64,000 nt of DNA from Chryseosolibacter sp964438975 (lineage in GTDB: Bacteria; Bacteroidota; Bacteroidia; Cytophagales; Cyclobacteriaceae): contig CAYTMU010000003.1 of the NCBI GenBank assembly GCA_964438975.1, positions 1 to 64,000 of the forward strand, read 5' to 3'. A program made the position numbers and the translations under genes. The notes under the pieces were generated by a model. That model searched no databases. It saw nothing but the letters and a program-made list of their open reading frames with translations, and was not told the DNA's origin. Numbering within the stretch: the first letter of the stretch is position 1; the number at the start of each line of letters is the position of its first letter. Below, in pieces: positions 61,034 to 64,000 of this stretch.

Positions 61034-62671
61034 ATGATCTCGGTTGACAATGTGAGCGTCGAGTTCAGCGGAGCCTCGCTGTTCAAAGACATTACCTTTA
61101 ATATCAATGAAAACGACCGCATCGCCCTCATGGGTAAGAATGGTGCCGGCAAGTCGACATTGCTGAAAATTATCGCCGGTGTTAACACCCCTACGCGCGG
61201 AAAGTTATCCGCGCCGAGGGACGCTGTCATCGCCTACCTGCCTCAGCATCTGCTGACGGAAGATACGGTCACGGTCTTCGAAGAGGCGTCAAAGGCCTTC
61301 TCGCGGATTCTCGATATGAAGAACGCAATTGACGATCTTAACCACCAGTTGGAAACCCGTACCGACTACGAATCGGATGAATACTCGAAGATAATTGAAC
61401 AAGTATCGGAACTGAGCGAAAAATACTACTCAACCGAGGAGATCAACATTGCTGCCGAAGTCGAGAAAACATTGCTCGGACTGGGCTTCCAGCGCTCTGA
61501 TTTCGAGCGGGCCACCGCCGAATTCAGCGGTGGATGGAGAATGCGGATCGAACTGGCCAAGATACTTCTTCAAAAACCCGATCTGATCCTGTTAGACGAG
61601 CCGACAAACCACATGGATATCGAATCCATCCAATGGCTTGAGGAGTTTCTGGTGACGACCGCAAAAGCAGTCATCGTGATAAGCCACGACAAAACCTTCG
61701 TCGACAATCTCACCAACCGGACCATCGAGATCGCAATGGGCCGGATCTACGATTACCGAACAAACTACTCCCACTATCTCCAGTTGCGAAAAGAACGCCG
61801 GGAACAGCAGCAAAAGCAATTCGACGACCAAGCTAAACAGATCGCAGAGATCGAGCAATTCATCGAGCGTTTCAAGGGCACGTATTCTAAGACTTTGCAA
61901 GTACAGTCGCGGGTCAAGATGCTCGAAAAAATCGAGATCGTCGAAGTTGATGAAGTTGATACTTCGGCACTCAATCTGAAGTTCCCCCCGGCACCTCGGT
62001 CGGGTAATTATCCCGTTATAATCGAGGGACTTACGAAAAAATACGGCGACCACACGGTATTTACAGATGTATCCCTCACCATTGCCCGCGGAGAACGTAT
62101 CGCCTTTGTCGGAAGGAACGGCGAAGGGAAGTCGACGTTGGTAAAAGCTATCATGGGGGAGATTCCGTTTGACGGGAAGGTTCAGGTGGGGCACAATGCC
62201 CTCATCGGCTATTTCGCCCAGAATCAGGCCTCTCTCCTGGACGGGGAGCTCACGGTGTTTGAAACGATCGACACCGTCGCCGTGGGCGATATCCGAGCAA
62301 AAATTCGCGACTTACTCGGCGCATTTATGTTTGGCGGCGACGCGATCGACAAGAAGGTGAAGATGCTGTCAGGGGGAGAACGCACACGGCTTGCAATGAT
62401 CAGGTTACTGCTGCAGCCAGTTAATTTTTTAATTCTAGATGAGCCTACTAATCACTTGGATATCAAGACAAAAGAGATCTTGAAAGACGCGCTAAAGGCG
62501 TTTGACGGGACAATAGTCCTCGTCTCTCACGACCGCGATTTCCTCGACGGTCTTGCCACCAAGGTTTTTGAGTTCGGAAATAAACGCGTCAGGGAACATT
62601 TCGAGGATATCAATGGCTTTTTGCGGAACAAGAAGATCGAGAACCTCAGGGAAGTCGAACGGAAAGTATAG
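61034..62671 (+). CDS. ABC-F family ATPase
   Basis: A 545-residue protein with two ABC domains and no membrane segments. Domain 1 (about 1-250): Walker A GKNGAGKST, signature FSGGWRMR, Walker B LILLDEPTNHMD. Linker about 245-310 (helical, EQQQKQFDDQAKQIAEIEQF). Domain 2 (about 320-530): GRNGEGKST, LSGGERTR, FLILDEPTNHLD. The length and lack of a long C-terminal coil fit the Uup/EttA/YbiT-type ABC-F factors that act on the ribosome. The ATG at 61034 (MISVDNVSVEF) is preferred over the upstream ATG at 60947. Confidence 0.92.
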   Translation: MISVDNVSVEFSGASLFKDITFNINENDRIALMGKNGAGKSTLLKIIAGVNTPTRGKLSAPRDAVIAYLPQHLLTEDTVTVFEEASKAFSRILDMKNAIDDLNHQLETRTDYESDEYSKIIEQVSELSEKYYSTEEINIAAEVEKTLLGLGFQRSDFERATAEFSGGWRMRIELAKILLQKPDLILLDEPTNHMDIESIQWLEEFLVTTAKAVIVISHDKTFVDNLTNRTIEIAMGRIYDYRTNYSHYLQLRKERREQQQKQFDDQAKQIAEIEQFIERFKGTYSKTLQVQSRVKMLEKIEIVEVDEVDTSALNLKFPPAPRSGNYPVIIEGLTKKYGDHTVFTDVSLTIARGERIAFVGRNGEGKSTLVKAIMGEIPFDGKVQVGHNALIGYFAQNQASLLDGELTVFETIDTVAVGDIRAKIRDLLGAFMFGGDAIDKKVKMLSGGERTRLAMIRLLLQPVNFLILDEPTNHLDIKTKEILKDALKAFDGTIVLVSHDRDFLDGLATKVFEFGNKRVREHFEDINGFLRNKKIENLREVERKV

Positions 62672-62723
62672 GGTACAACAACAGTTACGTTGAGGGGCCG
62701 GGATTTTTGCGGATCTTTGGCGT

Positions 62724-63296
62724 ATGCCGACCGATCGCTTTACCACCGCCATAGAGGCGTTTGACGCTTATCACCGAGCAGATCCTGAATCTGAAAAAGA
62801 CAACGGGGAGACGTTTCCAAAAGAATTGCTTTACGCCACGCGGATGACCGATCGCCTTGCATCGTTCCACCCTGCGGCGAATGAGTGGGTGAGATTAGCA
62901 GCCCGCTGCCAGCATATCGGGCGCTGGGAGATCCAACGCGACACCTACCCGATGGATCGCAAGGGCTACCTCCAGTGGCGTCAGGCTCAAAAAGTCCACC
63001 ACGCTCAGCTCGCGGAGCATATCCTGGCGGAGTGCGGATACGACGACGGCGAAATCCAAAAAGTAAAAAATCTGGTCTTAAAGCGAGAGCTTTCCACAAA
63101 CCCCGATACACAGTTGCTGGAAGACATTGCCTGTCTTGTCTTCCTTGAGCACTATGCCGAAGAATTCGCCACGCGCTACAGCGAAGAAAAGATCATCGAC
63201 ATTCTTCAGAAAACGCTGAAAAAGATGAGTGATCGCGCAAAACTCACCGCAGAAATCATAACACCCGCCAGCATTCGTGCTCTTTGTGGTTCTTAG
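62724..63296 (+). CDS. DUF4202-family protein
   Basis: A 190-residue soluble protein with the DUF4202 pattern: FTTAIEAFDAYHRADPESEK near the start, then LAARCQHIGRWEIQRDTYPM, the segment GYLQWRQAQKVHHAQLAEHI and LEDIACLVFLEHYAEEFATR. The conserved His, Arg and Asp residues suggest a metal-dependent fold (HD-like), but no function is established to my knowledge. The last seven codons and the stop (63275-63296) lie in the tandem repeat, so the original C-terminus was probably altered by the repeat. Confidence 0.85.
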   Translation: MPTDRFTTAIEAFDAYHRADPESEKDNGETFPKELLYATRMTDRLASFHPAANEWVRLAARCQHIGRWEIQRDTYPMDRKGYLQWRQAQKVHHAQLAEHILAECGYDDGEIQKVKNLVLKRELSTNPDTQLLEDIACLVFLEHYAEEFATRYSEEKIIDILQKTLKKMSDRAKLTAEIITPASIRALCGS

Positions 63297-63770
63297 TGAT
63301 TTCTTGTGCTACTGCATTTCGAATACAGGATCACGATGAACACCAGGAAACACAAAGAACACGATGTTTTTGTACACCCTCGTGCTCTTTGTNNNNNNNN
63401 NNNNNNNNNNNNNNNNNNNNNNNNNNNNNNNNNNNNNNNNNNNNNNNNNNNNNNNNNNNNNNNNNNNNNNNNNNNNNNNNNNNNNNNNNNNNGAACACCA
63501 GGAAACACAAAGAACACGATGTTTTTGTACACCCTCGTGCTCTTTGTTGCTCTTAGTACACTTTGTGCTACTGCATTTCGAATACAGGATCACGACGAAC
63601 ACCAGGAAACACTAAGAACACGATGTTTTTGTATACTCTCGTGGCCTTTGTGGTTCTTCGTGCACTTTGTGCTACTGCATTTCAATACAGGAGCACGATG
63701 AACACCAGGAACACGATGTTTTTATACACTCTCGTGGCCGTTGTGGTACTGCATTTCCAAAAAATAAACT
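63275..63770. repeat. Tandem repeat array, ~104-bp unit
   Basis: The core TCGTGCTCTTTG, or a variant of it, starts at 63275, 63380, 63535, 63639 and 63732; unit spacing outside the gap is 105, 104 and 93 (a 10-base deletion). Each unit contains GAACACCAGG (63338, 63493, 63597, 63700) and CATTTCGAATACAGGA. Within a unit CAAAGAACACGA and TCGTGCTCTTTG are near-complementary, so each unit can form a 12-bp hairpin around a ~15-base loop. The frames through it are spurious. Confidence 0.9.
63393..63492. other. Assembly gap of 100 N
   Basis: Exactly 100 N inside the tandem repeat, so a placeholder of unknown length. From the repeat phase on both sides the true gap should be about 50 bases plus a whole number of ~104-bp units. 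Confidence 0.95.
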
Positions 63771-63826
63771 GAGCTTTTTAGGAGTCCAGCCGAGTTGTGT
63801 GTTGATAATGATGAACGCGCACGACA

Positions 63827-64000
63827 ATGGCTCCGAAGGATCTGGACAAACTTATTGAAAAATACCTGGAGGGAAACTGCACTCCGGCAGAACGCGACTT
63901 TATCGAGACCTGGTACACGTCACTCGGGACTGAGAGACTTTCTTCCCCGGTCACAGACGACGACCTTGCCGAGACAGGTGACCGAATTTTGCAACACATC
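63827..64000 (+). CDS. FecR-family anti-sigma factor, N-terminus (partial)
   Basis: The window ends within this gene; 58 codons are visible. The start MAPKDLDKLIEKYLEGNCTP and the following AERDFIETWYTSLG match the cytoplasmic N-terminal domain of Bacteroidota FecR proteins, which holds an ECF sigma factor at the membrane. Unlike the fecR at 56004 it has the usual N-terminal helical region. No sigma gene lies directly upstream in the window; the repeat array occupies that place. A SusC/SusD pair may follow outside the window. Confidence 0.8.
   Translation, partial: MAPKDLDKLIEKYLEGNCTPAERDFIETWYTSLGTERLSSPVTDDDLAETGDRILQHI

Noticed and set aside
63275..63770. CRISPR array
   Set aside because: Units of ~104 bp are nearly identical throughout with no unique spacers, and no cas genes are near.
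63284..63772. Several overlapping frames through the repeat region
   Set aside because: They run through N positions and repeat units in all frames; they reflect the repeat period, not coding.

Overview
The window looks like a chromosomal segment of a Bacteroidota bacterium, most likely of the order Cytophagales. The evidence is a SusC/SusD pair with an STN-domain SusC and a FecR-type anti-sigma factor, a 7TMR-DISM histidine kinase, many lipoproteins and TonB-dependent receptors, an HmuY-type haem protein, and TAnnTTTG-like -7 promoter elements. GC content is moderate and even. I found no rRNA, tRNA, phage or insertion sequence. One run of exactly 100 N (63393-63492) marks an assembly gap inside a tandem repeat.

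Layout. 1-612: start of an outgoing minus-strand ORF, a 39-codon membrane peptide ORF, then the control region of a mutagenesis cassette with three TTAGTA half-sites. 613-6058: imuA-imuB-dnaE2. 6078-8764: divergent HxlR regulator/DoxX pair, an EVE-domain protein and a RES-Xre toxin-antitoxin pair. 8854-13784: TPR lipoprotein, a Trp/Tyr- then Arg/Ser-rich secreted protein, a membrane TPR protein and a small lipoprotein. 13900-19921: two convergent histidine kinases, the second grouped with a YfiR-like protein and a TonB receptor. 20033-25699: ROK kinase, family-8 polysaccharide lyase and esterase on the minus strand, with a divergent Tat-exported Gfo/Idh/MocA oxidoreductase.

26111-31780 holds a compact five-gene plus-strand cassette of exported proteins: a coiled-coil lipoprotein, two unrecognised secreted proteins, an 817-residue leucine-rich-repeat protein built of three WW-plus-LRR modules, and a lipoprotein of five ~61-residue repeats. 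Genes 2-4 overlap. At least three of the proteins appear to share a domain. I cannot assign a function; this is the best candidate for an undescribed system. 33438-40791 is a complete haem uptake operon (hmuTUVSRY order on the minus strand) behind a 23-bp palindrome, with a near-identical palindrome 143 bp away in front of a LuxR-type response regulator.

43224-57065 is a minus-strand nutrient locus: fecR, susC, susD, a VCBS/FG-GAP protein, an amidohydrolase, a RidA-like lipoprotein, a metallo-beta-lactamase-fold hydrolase, a creatininase-family hydrolase and a dicarboxylate/amino-acid symporter. An ECF sigma factor gene stands at the far end instead of next to fecR. The enzymes point to uptake and hydrolysis of a cyclic amide or similar nitrogen compound, which is inference. 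57412-60890 carries two tandem cytochrome c-sugar dehydrogenase lipoproteins. 61034-63296 has an ABC-F ATPase and a DUF4202 protein whose last codons lie in the ~104-bp tandem repeat (63275-63770). The window ends in the first 58 codons of a second fecR.
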